Of a stretch of DNA of 64,000 nucleotides, positions 19,309-28,709 are shown one piece after another. Position 1 is the stretch's first letter, and each line of letters opens with the position of its first letter. Source of the DNA: Pseudomonas paraglycinae (GTDB lineage: Bacteria; Pseudomonadota; Gammaproteobacteria; Pseudomonadales; Pseudomonadaceae); contig NZ_BQHR01000003.1 in the NCBI RefSeq assembly GCF_021601625.1, positions 1-64,000 on the forward strand, in the 5' to 3' direction. The notes beneath the pieces were generated by a model that saw only the letters and a list, made by a program, of their open reading frames with translations, searched no databases and had not been told where the DNA came from. A program made the translations under genes and the position numbers.

Positions 19309-20706
19309 TCAGAACGGTAGTTGGAGATCAGGTGCAACGCGTTTCAGTTGGGCATGGAACACAGCCTTGATGCGCTGCAGTTCCGCCTCGTCATCGGCCT
19401 CGAAGCGCAGCACCAGCACCGGTGTGGTGTTGGACGCGCGCACCAGGCCCCAGCCTTTGGCGTAGTCGACCCGCACGCCGTCAATGGTGGTCAGGTCGGC
19501 GCCTGGGCCCCACTGCGCATCGTGCAGTGCATCAATGATGCTGAATTTGCTCTCTTCGGTCACATGGATATTGATTTCCGGCGTGGAAATATCGTTCGGG
19601 AAGGTCGCGAACAGCTCCTCGGCCGAAGATTTTTCCTTGCTGAGGATTTCCAGCAGCCGTGCGGCGCTGTAAATGCCGTCGTCGAAACCGAACCAGCGTT
19701 CCTTGAAGAAAATGTGCCCGCTCATTTCGCCGGCCAGCAGTGCGCCGGACTGTTTCATTTTCTTTTTGATCAACGAGTGACCGGTCTTCCACATTAGCGG
19801 CCGACCGCCATATTCCTTGATCAGCGGGATCAGGCGACGGGTGCATTTGACGTCGAAGATGATCTCCGCGTCCGGGTTGCGCGCCACCACGTCACGGGCG
19901 AACAGCATCAGCAGACGGTCCGGAAAGACGATGGTGCCGGTGTTGGTCACCACACCGACGCGGTCGCCGTCACCGTCAAAGGCCAGGCCGATGTCAGCTT
20001 GGGTTTCCTTGACCTTGGCGATCAGGTCGACGAGGTTCTCAGGCTTGCCCGGATCCGGGTGATGGTTCGGGAAGTTGCCGTCGACTTCGCAGAACAGCGG
20101 GATGACTTCGCAGTTCAGCGCTTCGATCAATTGCGGGGCGATCACGCCGGCCGCGCCGTTGCCGCAATCCACCACGACTTTCAGGCGGCGGGCCAGTTTG
20201 ATGTCCTGGACGATTTCGGTGGTGTAGCGGTCGAGAATCTCGACCTGGGTCACGCTGCCCGTGCCGCTGCTCAGATTGCCGGTCTTGATGCGTTCATGCA
20301 GGACCTGAATCTGTTCGTTGGCGAGGGTGTCGCCGGCGATCACGATCTTGAAGCCGTTGTAGTTCGACGGGTTGTGGCTGCCGGTGAGCATCACGCCGGA
20401 TTTGCCGGCCAGCACATTGGCGGCGTAGTAGAGCGCCGGGGTCGGCACCAGGCCGACGTCGCTGACGTGGCAGCCGCTTTCGGCGATACCGCGGATCAGT
20501 TCGGCAACCAGTTCCGGGCCGGACAGGCGGCCGTCACGACCGACGGACACGTTCGGCTCGCCCTGGGCCAAGCTCTGGGAGCCGATGGCGCGGCCGATCC
20601 AGTAGGCGGTTTCGGCATTTAGGAATTCCGGCACGGTGCCGCGAATGTCGTAGGCGCGGAAGATGCTGTCGGGAAGCTTCGGGGCGACTTGGGCGGGGGT
20701 GCTCAT
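19309..20706 (-). CDS. algC: Phosphomannomutase/phosphoglucomutase AlgC
   Basis: A 465-residue alpha-D-phosphohexomutase. The catalytic phosphoserine is Ser110 in TGSHNPSNYNG, the metal loop is DGDGDRVG, the sugar-binding loop is GEMSGHIFF, and the phosphate loop is RASNTTP. It interconverts Man-6-P/Man-1-P and Glc-6-P/Glc-1-P for alginate, LPS core and rhamnolipid precursors. The start at 20706 matches the P. aeruginosa AlgC N-terminus; a GTG 36 bases upstream is the alternative. The roughly 240-base region upstream to dut shows no gene and presumably carries the promoter. Confidence 0.96.
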   Translation of the reverse strand: MSTPAQVAPKLPDSIFRAYDIRGTVPEFLNAETAYWIGRAIGSQSLAQGEPNVSVGRDGRLSGPELVAELIRGIAESGCHVSDVGLVPTPALYYAANVLAGKSGVMLTGSHNPSNYNGFKIVIAGDTLANEQIQVLHERIKTGNLSSGTGSVTQVEILDRYTTEIVQDIKLARRLKVVVDCGNGAAGVIAPQLIEALNCEVIPLFCEVDGNFPNHHPDPGKPENLVDLIAKVKETQADIGLAFDGDGDRVGVVTNTGTIVFPDRLLMLFARDVVARNPDAEIIFDVKCTRRLIPLIKEYGGRPLMWKTGHSLIKKKMKQSGALLAGEMSGHIFFKERWFGFDDGIYSAARLLEILSKEKSSAEELFATFPNDISTPEINIHVTEESKFSIIDALHDAQWGPGADLTTIDGVRVDYAKGWGLVRASNTTPVLVLRFEADDEAELQRIKAVFHAQLKRVAPDLQLPF

Positions 20707-20947
20707 CTGCAAAAATGCTCCATCTCGAAAGTGGCTGGACACACCGACGATTCATTCGACGGCAAGCTCAAACTGAAGGGTATGACGGCGGTTTTCACAG
20801 AGAGTTCGTGGTGTGAAAGGGCCATGACGCCTTGTACGGCGTGGCTTTGGCCTGTCAATGCCTTGATTTTCGGCGCTAAACCTTGCAGATGACAATTTGA
20901 AATTCGTGGCGAGGAAAAGGCCCTCGCCACGACGATTTTCTAGTCGA

Positions 20948-21403
20948 TCACTTGGTGCCGGAATGGCCGAAACCACCCGTGCCGCGCTCGGTCTCGACGA
21001 ACTCTTCAACCATTTCGAAGTGCGCCTGCACCACGGGTACCAGTACCAGTTGAGCCAGGCGCTCGCCGACCGGCATGGTGAATTCGGTCTGGCCACGGTT
21101 CCAGCAGGACACCATCAGCGGGCCCTGGTAGTCGGAGTCGATCAGGCCGACGAGGTTGCCCAGCACGATCCCGTGCTTATGGCCCATGCCCGAACGCGGC
21201 AGGATCAACGCGGCGAGGTTCGGATCGCCGATATAGACCGACAGACCGGTAGGGATCAGCACGGTTTCACCCGGCTTGATCACGATGTCCTCTTGCAGCA
21301 TGGCGCGCAGGTCGAGGCCGGCGGAGCCCGGTGTGGCGTATTGCGGCAGCGGGAATTCGGTACCGATGCGTGGGTCGAGGATCTTGGCTTGCAAAGCGTG
21401 CAT
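20948..21403 (-). CDS. dut: dUTP diphosphatase
   Basis: A 151-residue trimeric dUTPase. All five motifs are visible: [44 protein letters not shown] and the C-terminal arm [10 protein letters not shown]. It removes dUTP and supplies dUMP for thymidylate. The start at 21403 gives the usual length. It follows coaBC by 5 bases on the same strand, the conserved coaBC-dut pair. Confidence 0.97.
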   Translation of the reverse strand: MHALQAKILDPRIGTEFPLPQYATPGSAGLDLRAMLQEDIVIKPGETVLIPTGLSVYIGDPNLAALILPRSGMGHKHGIVLGNLVGLIDSDYQGPLMVSCWNRGQTEFTMPVGERLAQLVLVPVVQAHFEMVEEFVETERGTGGFGHSGTK

Positions 21404-21408
21404 GTAAA

Positions 21409-22617
21409 TTAAACCTGGTTCAGACGTTCGGCGATAAAAGTGACCAGTTGGCGAGCGATCTTGCTCTTGCTGGTCTGGGCGAAAACCGTGGCGTGCAGCG
21501 CACGGTCGATGACGCTGCAGGCGTTTTCTTCGCTGTTGAAACCGATGCTCGGGTTGGCGACGTCGTTGGCGACGATCAGATCGAGATTCTTGTCCTTCAG
21601 CTTGCGCGCAGCGTAGTCGAGCAGGTGTTCGGTCTCGGCGGCGAAGCCGACACTGAACGGACGGTCGGGACGGGTCGCGATGGTGGCCAGGATGTCCGGA
21701 TTGCGCACCATTTGCAGGACGAAGCCGTCGCCGCTCGTAGGGTCTTTCTTCAATTTTTGCGGGGCGACGACTTCCGGACGGTAGTCCGCAACCGCCGCCG
21801 AGGCGATAAAGATGTCGCAAGGGATCGCGGCTTCACACGCGGCGAGCATGTCGCGGGCGCTGACCACGTCGATCCGGGTGACGCGATCCGGCGTCGGCAA
21901 ATGCACCGGGCCGCTGATCAGTGTGACGCGGGCGCCGGCTTCCACCGCCGCCTCCGCCAGGGCGAAACCCATTTTGCCGGAGCTGTGGTTGGTGATGTAG
22001 CGCACCGGGTCGATGTTTTCCTGGGTCGGGCCGGCGGTGATCACTACGTGTTTGCCGGTCAACGCCTGACGCTGGAAGCAGTCCGCCGCGAGCTGGGCCA
22101 GGTCGGTGGCTTCCATCATGCGGCCCATGCCGACGTCGCCGCAGGCCTGGCTGCCGGAGGCCGGGCCGAAGGTCTTCAGGCCGCGACTTTCAAGGAGTTG
22201 CAGGTTGGCCTGAGTCGCCGGGTCGCGCCACATGGCCTGGTTCATGGCCGGAGCGACCGCGACGATGGCATCGGTGGCCAGCACCAGCGTGGTCAGCAGG
22301 TCGTTGGCAATGCCTTGGGCCAGACGGGCCAACAAGTCGGCGGTCGCCGGGGCGATCAGCACCAAATCGGCCCATTTGGCCAGTTCGATGTGGCCCATTG
22401 CGGCTTCAGCAGCCGGGTCGAGCAAGTCCAGGTGAACCGGGTGGCCGGACAGGGCCTGCATGGTCAGCGGGGTGATGAATTCGCTGCCGCCGCGGGTCAT
22501 GACCACGCGCACTTCGGCGCCCTGGTCGATCAGGCGGCGCACAAGGTCGGCGCTCTTGTAGGCAGCAATGCCGCCGCCGACGCCCAGAACGATGCGTTTC
22601 CGATACAGCCGCTGCAT
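21409..22617 (-). CDS. coaBC: Bifunctional CoaBC (phosphopantothenoylcysteine decarboxylase/synthetase)
   Basis: A 402-residue fused enzyme of coenzyme A synthesis. The N-terminal CoaC half is a flavoprotein decarboxylase with [17 protein letters not shown], the PAMNQAMW motif and the catalytic loop [10 protein letters not shown]. The C-terminal CoaB half is the CTP-dependent ligase with [24 protein letters not shown]. The start at 22617 gives the family length (E. coli 406). It is divergent from radC. Confidence 0.96.
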   Translation of the reverse strand: MQRLYRKRIVLGVGGGIAAYKSADLVRRLIDQGAEVRVVMTRGGSEFITPLTMQALSGHPVHLDLLDPAAEAAMGHIELAKWADLVLIAPATADLLARLAQGIANDLLTTLVLATDAIVAVAPAMNQAMWRDPATQANLQLLESRGLKTFGPASGSQACGDVGMGRMMEATDLAQLAADCFQRQALTGKHVVITAGPTQENIDPVRYITNHSSGKMGFALAEAAVEAGARVTLISGPVHLPTPDRVTRIDVVSARDMLAACEAAIPCDIFIASAAVADYRPEVVAPQKLKKDPTSGDGFVLQMVRNPDILATIATRPDRPFSVGFAAETEHLLDYAARKLKDKNLDLIVANDVANPSIGFNSEENACSVIDRALHATVFAQTSKSKIARQLVTFIAERLNQV

Positions 22618-22752
22618 AGGTCTGCCTTTCATTTCGTTGGTGACATACGTGGCGAAACCCCCTCCCCAGAGTGAATTCGCCCGCAAAAAAGATGGGCTAC
22701 GATATCACAGCGACCGCTACGGAACAGCGGCGCCCACAGACAAGGAAGGTGT

Positions 22753-23427
22753 ATGAGTATTCGCGATTGGCCGGCGGCGGAAAGGCCGCGGGAGAAGCTG
22801 TTGGAACAGGGCTCGGGAAGTCTTTCCGATGCCGAATTGCTGGCGATTTTTCTACGGACTGGCGTATCCGGTAAAAGCGCGGTGGATCTGGCGCGACACT
22901 TGTTGAGTCAGTTCGGCAGTCTGCGTGCATTGCTGGAGGCTGATCTCGGGGCGTTCAGCGAGCAATTGGGCCTGGGGCCGGCGAAGTTTGCCCAACTGCA
23001 AGCTGTGTTGGAGATGGGGCGGCGACATCTGGCCGAGCGCATGCGCCAGAAAACGGCGCTGGAGAATCCACAAGTGGTACGTGATTACCTCAAAGCCATG
23101 CTGCGCCACGAGCCGCACGAGGTGTTCGGTTGCCTGTTTCTCGACTCCAAACATCAGGTGCTGACCTTCGAGACGCTGTTTCGCGGCTCGATCGACAACA
23201 CCGCCGTGCATCCCCGGGAAGTCGTGAAGCGTTCGCTGGCCAACAACGCGGCGGCGGTGATCCTGTGCCACAACCATCCGTCGGGGAACAGCGATCCGAG
23301 TCAGGCTGATCGATTATTGACCAAGCGCTTGCAGAAGGCTTTGGAGTTGGTCGATGTGCGGGTGCTCGATCACTTCATCGTTGGCGATGGCGAGCCGTTG
23401 TCGATGGCGGAGTGTGGCTGGATGTAG
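22753..23427 (+). CDS. radC: RadC/YeeS-family JAB-domain protein
   Basis: A 224-residue protein. N-terminal helix-hairpin-helix-like segments (about 20-85) precede a JAB1/MPN-like metalloprotease domain with the zinc ligands in [15 protein letters not shown] and a downstream HFIVGDG. Length and layout match chromosomal RadC. The old DNA-repair assignment is not well supported experimentally, and its real role is unsettled. The A(A)GGAAGG site just before the ATG supports the start. Its 3' end is followed by a REPIN. Confidence 0.93.
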   Translation: MSIRDWPAAERPREKLLEQGSGSLSDAELLAIFLRTGVSGKSAVDLARHLLSQFGSLRALLEADLGAFSEQLGLGPAKFAQLQAVLEMGRRHLAERMRQKTALENPQVVRDYLKAMLRHEPHEVFGCLFLDSKHQVLTFETLFRGSIDNTAVHPREVVKRSLANNAAAVILCHNHPSGNSDPSQADRLLTKRLQKALELVDVRVLDHFIVGDGEPLSMAECGWM

Positions 23428-23444
23428 ATCCGAGGGGAGAATGC

Positions 23445-23546
23445 AAAACCCTGTGGGAGCTGGCTTGCCAGCGATGACGGCGGCACATTCAGCACAATGT
23501 TGGCTGTCAGTCCGCTATCGCTGGCAAGCCAGCTCCAACAGGTTTT
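23445..23546. repeat. REPIN (inverted REP pair)
   Basis: AAAACCCTGTGGGAGCTGGCTTGCCAGC and GCTGGCAAGCCAGCTCCAACAGGTTTT face each other around about 45 bases. It sits between the convergent radC and the binding-protein gene. Confidence 0.88.
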
Positions 23547-23559
23547 GTGTTGTGGCGGG

Positions 23560-25146
23560 TTATTTGAGGGTGACTTTGGAATAGTCTTGCCGACCGAACG
23601 GGGAGACCGAGTAACCCTGAACGTCCTTACGCGTCAGCGCATACGCCGTAGGATGCGCGAGCGGCAGCCACAACGCCTGCTGCTGGATCTGCGCCTGTGC
23701 CTGTTCGTAGAGCTTGGTGCGTACGCCTTGCTCGCTGGTGGTCTTGCCGGCGCTGATCAGTTTGTCCAGATCGGCATTGCAGTAGCGGGCGAAGTTGGTG
23801 CCGGACTTCACCGCCGCGCAGGAAAACTGCGGGGTCAGGAAGTTGTCCGGGTCGCCGTTGTCGCCAGCCCAGCCCATGAACAGCAGGTCATGTTCGCCAG
23901 CCTTGGCGCGACGAATCAGCTCGCCCCATTCGATCACGCGGATTTCTGCCTGAATGCCGATTTCCGCCAGATCCGATTGCAGCAGTTGTGCGCCGAGGCT
24001 CGGATTCGGGTTCAGCAGGCTGCCGGACGGGCGGGTCCAGATGGTGGTCTGGAAACCGTCCTTCAATCCGGCCTTGGCCAGCAGGGCCTTGGCCTTGTTC
24101 ACGTCGTGGGCGTAACCCGGCAGGTTCTTCGCGTAGCTCCAGGTGTTCGGCGGATATGGACCGTTGGCGGCTTCGGCGGTGTCTTCGAATACAGCCTTGA
24201 GGTAGTTGGCCTTGTCGAACGCGAGGTTGATCGCCTGGCGCACTTCCGGTTTGTCCAGCGGCGGATGCTGGCTGTTGATGCCAACGAATGCGGTCATGAA
24301 CGCGTCAGTTTTTTCGACTTTCAGCGTCGGCTCCTGCTTCGCGGCCTGTACGTCCAGCGGTTTTGGCGACAAGGCAATCTGGCACTCGTTGCGCCGCAGC
24401 TTTTGCAGGCGCACGTTGGCGTCCGGAGTGATGGCGAAAATCAGCGGGTCCACCGCAGGCTTGCCACGGAAGTAGTCCGGGTTGGCCTTGTAGCGGATCG
24501 AGGCGTCTTTCTGGAACCGGGTGAACACGAACGGACCGGTGCCGACCGGCTGGCTGTTGAGCTTGTCGGTGGCATCGGCCTTCAGCAGCTTGTCGGCGTA
24601 TTCAGCAGAATAAATGGAGGCGAAACCCATGCTCAGGGTCGCGAGGAACGTCGAGTCCGGGTGGTCGAGGGTGAAACGAACGGTCAGCGGATCCAGCGCG
24701 TCGATCTTCTTGATCAGGCTCGGCAGCTGCATCGACTGGGCGTGTGGGAAGCCGCTCTGGGCGACTTTGTGCCACGGGTTGGCCGGGTCGAGCATGCGGT
24801 CGAAGCTGAATTTGACGTCTTCGGCAGTCAGTTCGCGGGTCGGCTTGAAGTAGTCGGTGCTGTGGAACTTCACCTGCGGGTGCAGCTTGAACACGTAGGT
24901 AAGGCCGTCAGTGCTGACTTCCCAGCTGTCGGCCAGGCTAGGGACGACCTTGCCGCTGGCGGTGTCAAAGTCCACCAGGCGATTCATCAGCACGTCCGCC
25001 GAGGCGTTGGTGGTGGTCAACGAGTTGTATTGCACCACGTCGAACCCTTCGGGGCTGGCCTCGGTGCAGACGCTCAGGGCGGCGGCCTGGGCCAGTGGAC
25101 TCAGTAACAGCGGGGCGAAGAGCAGGGGGAGGGCAGCGAGGCGCAT
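23560..25146 (-). CDS. Peptide/opine-type ABC transporter periplasmic binding protein
   Basis: A 528-residue family-5 solute-binding protein (DppA/OppA type). Signal peptide: MRLAALPLLFAPLLLSPLAQA, about 21 residues. The mature N-terminus LSVCTEASPEGFDVVQYNS is typical of dipeptide-binding proteins, as are DVKFSFDRMLDP and FAWSxGD-like segments such as LLFMGWAGDNGDPDNFLTP. The signature Cys pair near C26 and C417 is present. No permease or ATPase genes lie next to it, so it must work with components encoded elsewhere. Specific ligands are not deducible. Confidence 0.9.
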   Translation of the reverse strand: MRLAALPLLFAPLLLSPLAQAAALSVCTEASPEGFDVVQYNSLTTTNASADVLMNRLVDFDTASGKVVPSLADSWEVSTDGLTYVFKLHPQVKFHSTDYFKPTRELTAEDVKFSFDRMLDPANPWHKVAQSGFPHAQSMQLPSLIKKIDALDPLTVRFTLDHPDSTFLATLSMGFASIYSAEYADKLLKADATDKLNSQPVGTGPFVFTRFQKDASIRYKANPDYFRGKPAVDPLIFAITPDANVRLQKLRRNECQIALSPKPLDVQAAKQEPTLKVEKTDAFMTAFVGINSQHPPLDKPEVRQAINLAFDKANYLKAVFEDTAEAANGPYPPNTWSYAKNLPGYAHDVNKAKALLAKAGLKDGFQTTIWTRPSGSLLNPNPSLGAQLLQSDLAEIGIQAEIRVIEWGELIRRAKAGEHDLLFMGWAGDNGDPDNFLTPQFSCAAVKSGTNFARYCNADLDKLISAGKTTSEQGVRTKLYEQAQAQIQQQALWLPLAHPTAYALTRKDVQGYSVSPFGRQDYSKVTLK

Positions 25147-25592
25147 GGTCGGCTTCCTTTACAGATCGAAGGCCCATCTGCAAGTGCAGTCTGGAAAAGG
25201 TCTACCCTAGTGGTCGCGATTGCAAATGACTATCCCCTTTTTGCATTTTCGGGGCTGCGCGGCTGAGGATTTGTCGGAAGAGGCGATGGGAAAAGTCCCG
25301 ATCGCGGGTATGATCGGTTTTCTTCGACGAATGGTAAAAATTGCCGGCAGCCTTTGCCCAAAGCGCTTTCAGCCGGAAAAAGCGGCTTTTTAGCCATTCT
25401 TTCCACACGGAAAGTTGTTGCTCCGTGGTCTTTCTGGTATAAAGCAGCGCTCTTTTCTAGGGGCCCGGTTCCTTCGCTTGTAGGTGTAGCCGGTAAGACC
25501 TCTAAAGAATCGCGGCGCCTGGCGCCACAATGACTAGAGATTAAGCGGCCAACCCATGCCGGGTTGGGCATGTGGTTTTAGAGGGCTGAGGC
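25147..25592 (+). promoter_or_regulatory. Upstream region and structured leader of rpmB-rpmG
   Basis: No gene is seen in these 446 bases. Near the 3' end are two possible RNA hairpins: GGCGCC-t-GGCGCC (25514-25526) and CCAACCC-atgcc-GGGTTGG (25549-25567). GAGG sits just before the rpmB start at 25593. The ribosomal protein operon is probably transcribed from within this region with a leader that can fold. Confidence 0.45.
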
Positions 25593-25826
25593 ATGTCTAG
25601 AGTATGTCAAGTTACCGGTAAGGGTCCGGTGACTGGGAACAACATTTCCCACGCAAACAACAAAACCCGTCGTCGTTTCCTGCCGAACCTGCAGCATCAC
25701 CGCTTCTGGGTTGAAGAAGAGAAACGTTTCGTACGCCTGCGCGTTTCCGCCAAAGGCATGCGTATCATCGACAAGCGTGGCATCAGCGTTGTGCTGGCCG
25801 AGCTGCGTCGCGACGGCAAGGTTTAA
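25593..25826 (+). CDS. rpmB: 50S ribosomal protein L28
   Basis: A 77-residue basic protein beginning [20 protein letters not shown], then [22 protein letters not shown], the standard L28 sequence. It has a single Cys and lacks the paired CxxC zinc motifs, so it is the zinc-free form. It is first in the rpmB-rpmG operon, with an 11-base gap to rpmG. Confidence 0.98.
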   Translation: MSRVCQVTGKGPVTGNNISHANNKTRRRFLPNLQHHRFWVEEEKRFVRLRVSAKGMRIIDKRGISVVLAELRRDGKV

Positions 25827-25837
25827 GGGAGCTAATC

Positions 25838-25993
25838 ATGCGTGAATTGATTCGTTTGATCTCGAGCGCCGGTACTGGTCACTTCTACACTACCGACAAG
25901 AACAAGCGTACTACCCCGGACAAAATCGAGATCAAGAAATATGATCCGGTTGTTCGCAAGCACGTGATCTACAAGGAAGGCAAAATCAAGTAA
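25838..25993 (+). CDS. rpmG: 50S ribosomal protein L33
   Basis: A 51-residue protein. It begins [19 protein letters not shown] and ends [11 protein letters not shown]. It has no cysteines and is thus the zinc-independent L33 type. It follows rpmB with the ribosome-binding site AAGGGAGC just before the ATG and ends 20 bases before a strong terminator. Below 60 residues, it is easily missed by simple gene finding. Confidence 0.98.
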   Translation: MRELIRLISSAGTGHFYTTDKNKRTTPDKIEIKKYDPVVRKHVIYKEGKIK

Positions 25994-26013
25994 TTGATTT
26001 TTCCCGACTTACG

Positions 26014-26048
26014 AAAAAGGCCCGTATCTCACGATACGGGCCTTTTTT
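26014..26048 (+). terminator. Terminator of rpmB-rpmG
   Basis: AAAAAGGCCCGTAT-ctcacg-ATACGGGCCTTTTTT, a strong stem with a T run. Confidence 0.93.
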
Positions 26049-26084
26049 GTTGTCCGGCAATTGTGGTGGCCGGTGGGATCGCGA

Positions 26085-26117
26085 CAAAAAAGGCCTGCAT
26101 CTCGCGATGCAGGCCTT
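26085..26117 (-). terminator. Terminator of the 68-residue gene
   Basis: AAGGCCTGCATC-tcgc-GATGCAGGCCTT. On the minus strand it is followed by TTTTTTGTC. It lies 29 bases downstream of the small hypothetical gene ending at 26146. Confidence 0.88.
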
Positions 26118-26145
26118 CGAAAGGTAAGCCTTTCAGTGGCGCCAA

Positions 26146-26352
26146 TTATTCGTGGATCTGAAACGACAGGATCTTGCCCTCGTTGCAGATGAAGATGTCT
26201 ACGGTCCTATACCTGGCCCGGAGGTTATCTGGCCCTTGAATTGGCCCGTTGGCGGTGAAACCGGTCAGTTCGTTGATATAGGCCTTTACGGTCTCTACAT
26301 ACGGGGTGCCGATCAAGTGGTGAATCTTGTTGAAAGCTTCTATTTTGGTCAT
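26146..26352 (-). CDS. Hypothetical 68-residue protein
   Basis: A small cytoplasmic protein: MTKIEAFNKIHHLIGTPYVE is an N-terminal helix pair, followed by a loop rich in Gly/Pro (TANGPIQGPDNL) and a strand pair (RARYRTVDIFICNEG, ILSFQIHE). The ribosome-binding site AAGGA lies 8 bases before the ATG, and the gene has its own terminator, so it is probably real. It sits between rpmG and the cupin gene. I do not recognise the family. Confidence 0.65.
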   Translation of the reverse strand: MTKIEAFNKIHHLIGTPYVETVKAYINELTGFTANGPIQGPDNLRARYRTVDIFICNEGKILSFQIHE

Positions 26353-26436
26353 GCCGCATTTCCTTATACGTGACGGGAATGTCCTTATGGACGACCCGAT
26401 TTTCAACCCGTCAGCATTCGGTCGTGCGTTACATAG

Positions 26437-26796
26437 TTATTTTTCTTCGAAGATCACGTAGATCTTGCGGCAAGCCTCCAGCACTTCCCAGGTGCCACGG
26501 AAGCCGGCCGGAATCACAAAGCGGTCGCCGACACGCAGGGTCTTGGCATTGCCTTCACTGTCACGCAGCACCGATACGCCCTGCAGGATTTCGCAGTATT
26601 CGTGCTCGGTGTAATTCACCGTCCACTGACCTACCGCACCTTCCCACACGCCGACACCCATTTGCCCGCAAGGGCTGTCGTACTGATTGAACACCGCTTG
26701 CTCGGGATCACCCTTGAGCACTTTGGCCGGGTCCGGGCGATAGCGTTCGGCTTCGGTTGTGGTCAGGCTGATGTCGACGACGTTCTGGATGTTCAT
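26437..26796 (-). CDS. Cupin-domain protein (DUF861-type)
   Basis: A 119-residue single cupin. The core motifs are WTVNYTEHEYCEILQGVSVL (metal-binding Glu/His region of cupin motif 1) and LRVGDRFVIPAGFRGTWEVLE (motif 2). Members of this (S)-ureidoglycine/glucose-isomerase-like cupin group often sit next to amino-acid or amine catabolic genes. It is divergent from kauB across a shared 235-base promoter region that holds a candidate PauR operator, so a link with polyamine catabolism is plausible but unproven. Confidence 0.8.
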   Translation of the reverse strand: MNIQNVVDISLTTTEAERYRPDPAKVLKGDPEQAVFNQYDSPCGQMGVGVWEGAVGQWTVNYTEHEYCEILQGVSVLRDSEGNAKTLRVGDRFVIPAGFRGTWEVLEACRKIYVIFEEK

Positions 26797-26849
26797 TGTT
26801 GTTTTCTCCCGTGATGACGGCGCGATGGCGTGAAAGGGCCAAAGTCTAT

Positions 26850-26911
26850 GTTGATTAAATTGAACGCCGCAAGGCCGTATGGCGAGCTTATGTCAAATAT
26901 ATTGAAACAAC
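26850..26911. promoter_or_regulatory. Candidate PauR operator upstream of kauB
   Basis: Two inverted arms, GTTGATTAAATTGAACG (26850-26866) and TGTCAAATATATTGAAACAAC (26891-26911). The first closely resembles GTTGTAAATACTGAACG upstream of pauR. It lies in the divergent cupin/kauB promoter region. The assignment to PauR is inference. Confidence 0.4.
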
Positions 26912-27031
26912 CCCGGCCGCTGGTTTAGGGTGGCGGATGCCTTGGGCCGAAAAGCAGGCTGGCCGGGCAGTATTCCTGAGGACGACCGCGACGATCGCGG
27001 CGCTCGTATTGAACAAGAGGAGGACACTCGA

Positions 27032-28525
27032 ATGACCACCCTGACTCGTGCCGACTGGGAACAACGCGCCCGCGACCTGAAGATCGAAGGCCGCGCCTAC
27101 CTTAATGGCGAGTACACCGATGCCGTCTCCGGCGAGACCTTCGAGTGCATCAGTCCGGTCGATGGCCGTCTGCTGGGCAAGATTGCCAGCTGTGACGCCG
27201 CCGACGCTCAGCGCGCCGTGGAAAACGCCCGCGCCACGTTCAATTCCGGCGTCTGGTCGCGCCTGGCGCCGACCAAACGCAAAGCCACCATGATCCGTTT
27301 CGCCGGCCTGCTCAAGCAGCACGCCGAAGAACTGGCCCTGCTCGAAACCCTCGACATGGGCAAGCCGATCAGCGATTCGCTGTACATCGACGTGCCGGGC
27401 GCTGCGCAAGCCCTGAGCTGGAGCGGTGAGGCGATCGACAAGATCTACGACGAAGTCGCCGCTACGCCGCACGATCAACTGGGTCTGGTGACCCGTGAGC
27501 CAGTGGGCGTAGTTGGCGCTATCGTGCCGTGGAACTTCCCGCTGATGATGGCCTGCTGGAAACTCGGCCCGGCCCTGTCGACCGGCAACTCGGTGATCCT
27601 CAAGCCGTCGGAAAAATCCCCGCTGACCGCCATCCGCATTGCCGAACTGGCCGTTAAAGCCGGCATTCCGAAAGGCGTGCTGAACGTACTGCCAGGTTAC
27701 GGCCACACCGTCGGCAAGGCGCTGGCGCTGCACAATGATGTCGACACCCTGGTGTTCACCGGTTCGACCAAGATCGCCAAGCAACTGATGATCTATTCCG
27801 GCGAATCGAACATGAAGCGCGTCTGGCTGGAAGCCGGCGGCAAGAGCCCGAACATCGTGTTTGCCGATGCTCCGGATCTGCGAGCCGCCGCCGAATCCGC
27901 CGCCAGCGCCATCGCCTTCAACCAGGGCGAAGTCTGCACCGCCGGTTCGCGTCTGCTGGTCGAGCGTTCGATCAAGGACAAGTTCCTGCCGATGGTGATC
28001 GAGGCGCTGAAAACCTGGAAGCCTGGCAACCCGCTGGATCCGGCCACCAACGTTGGCGCGCTGGTCGATACCCAACAGATGAACACCGTGCTTTCCTACA
28101 TCGAGTCGGGACACACCGACGGCGCCAAACTGGTGGCCGGCGGCAAGCGCATTCTTCAGGAAACCGGTGGCACCTACGTCGAGCCGACGATTTTCGACGG
28201 CGTGAGCAACGCGATGAAGATTGCCCAGGAAGAGATCTTCGGCCCGGTGCTGTCGGTCATTGCGTTCGATACCGCTGAAGAAGCGATCAACATCGCCAAC
28301 GACACGCCTTACGGCTTGGCGGCAGCGGTCTGGACTCAGGACATTTCCAAGGCGCACCTGACCGCCAAGGCCCTGCGTGCCGGCAGTGTGTGGGTCAACC
28401 AGTACGACGGCGGCGACATGACCGCACCGTTCGGCGGCTTCAAGCAGTCGGGCAACGGTCGCGACAAGTCGCTGCACGCCTTCGACAAATACACCGAGCT
28501 GAAGGCGACCTGGATCAAGCTGTAA
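27032..28525 (+). CDS. kauB: Gamma-glutamyl-gamma-aminobutyraldehyde / guanidinobutyraldehyde dehydrogenase
   Basis: A 497-residue NAD(P)-dependent aldehyde dehydrogenase. The catalytic residues are in the usual places: Asn168 (PWNFP), general base Glu267 (LEAGGKSPN) and nucleophile Cys302 (GEVCTAG). Similarity, length and gene neighbourhood match P. aeruginosa KauB (PauC/PuuC type), which oxidises aldehydes from putrescine, agmatine and arginine catabolism. AGAGGAGGAC lies before the ATG. It is probably induced by polyamines through PauR. A REPIN separates it from the downstream MFS gene. Confidence 0.9.
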   Translation: MTTLTRADWEQRARDLKIEGRAYLNGEYTDAVSGETFECISPVDGRLLGKIASCDAADAQRAVENARATFNSGVWSRLAPTKRKATMIRFAGLLKQHAEELALLETLDMGKPISDSLYIDVPGAAQALSWSGEAIDKIYDEVAATPHDQLGLVTREPVGVVGAIVPWNFPLMMACWKLGPALSTGNSVILKPSEKSPLTAIRIAELAVKAGIPKGVLNVLPGYGHTVGKALALHNDVDTLVFTGSTKIAKQLMIYSGESNMKRVWLEAGGKSPNIVFADAPDLRAAAESAASAIAFNQGEVCTAGSRLLVERSIKDKFLPMVIEALKTWKPGNPLDPATNVGALVDTQQMNTVLSYIESGHTDGAKLVAGGKRILQETGGTYVEPTIFDGVSNAMKIAQEEIFGPVLSVIAFDTAEEAINIANDTPYGLAAAVWTQDISKAHLTAKALRAGSVWVNQYDGGDMTAPFGGFKQSGNGRDKSLHAFDKYTELKATWIKL

Positions 28526-28577
28526 ATCGTTGACGGGAGCCTGAGTGAATCAGGCTCTCGAATCGAACAGAGATCCC

Positions 28578-28667
28578 TGTGGGAGCGAGCCTGCTCGCGA
28601 TAGCGGTGTGACAGTCGACATCAATGTTGAATGTGACACCGCTATCGCGAGCAGGCTCGCTCCCACA
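28578..28667. repeat. REPIN (inverted REP pair)
   Basis: TGTGGGAGCGAGCCTGCTCG and CGAGCAGGCTCGCTCCCACA are perfect inverted arms extended by CGATAGCGGTGT/ACACCGCTATCG. It lies between kauB and the MFS gene. Confidence 0.92.
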
Positions 28668-28709
28668 TTGGTTTTGTGTGAATAAAAATTATCCACAGGA
28701 GCGTGGACC

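Noticed and set aside
26888-28477. Minus-strand frame of 529 codons across kauB
   Set aside because: kauB has all catalytic residues on the plus strand; the opposite frame shows no family motif.
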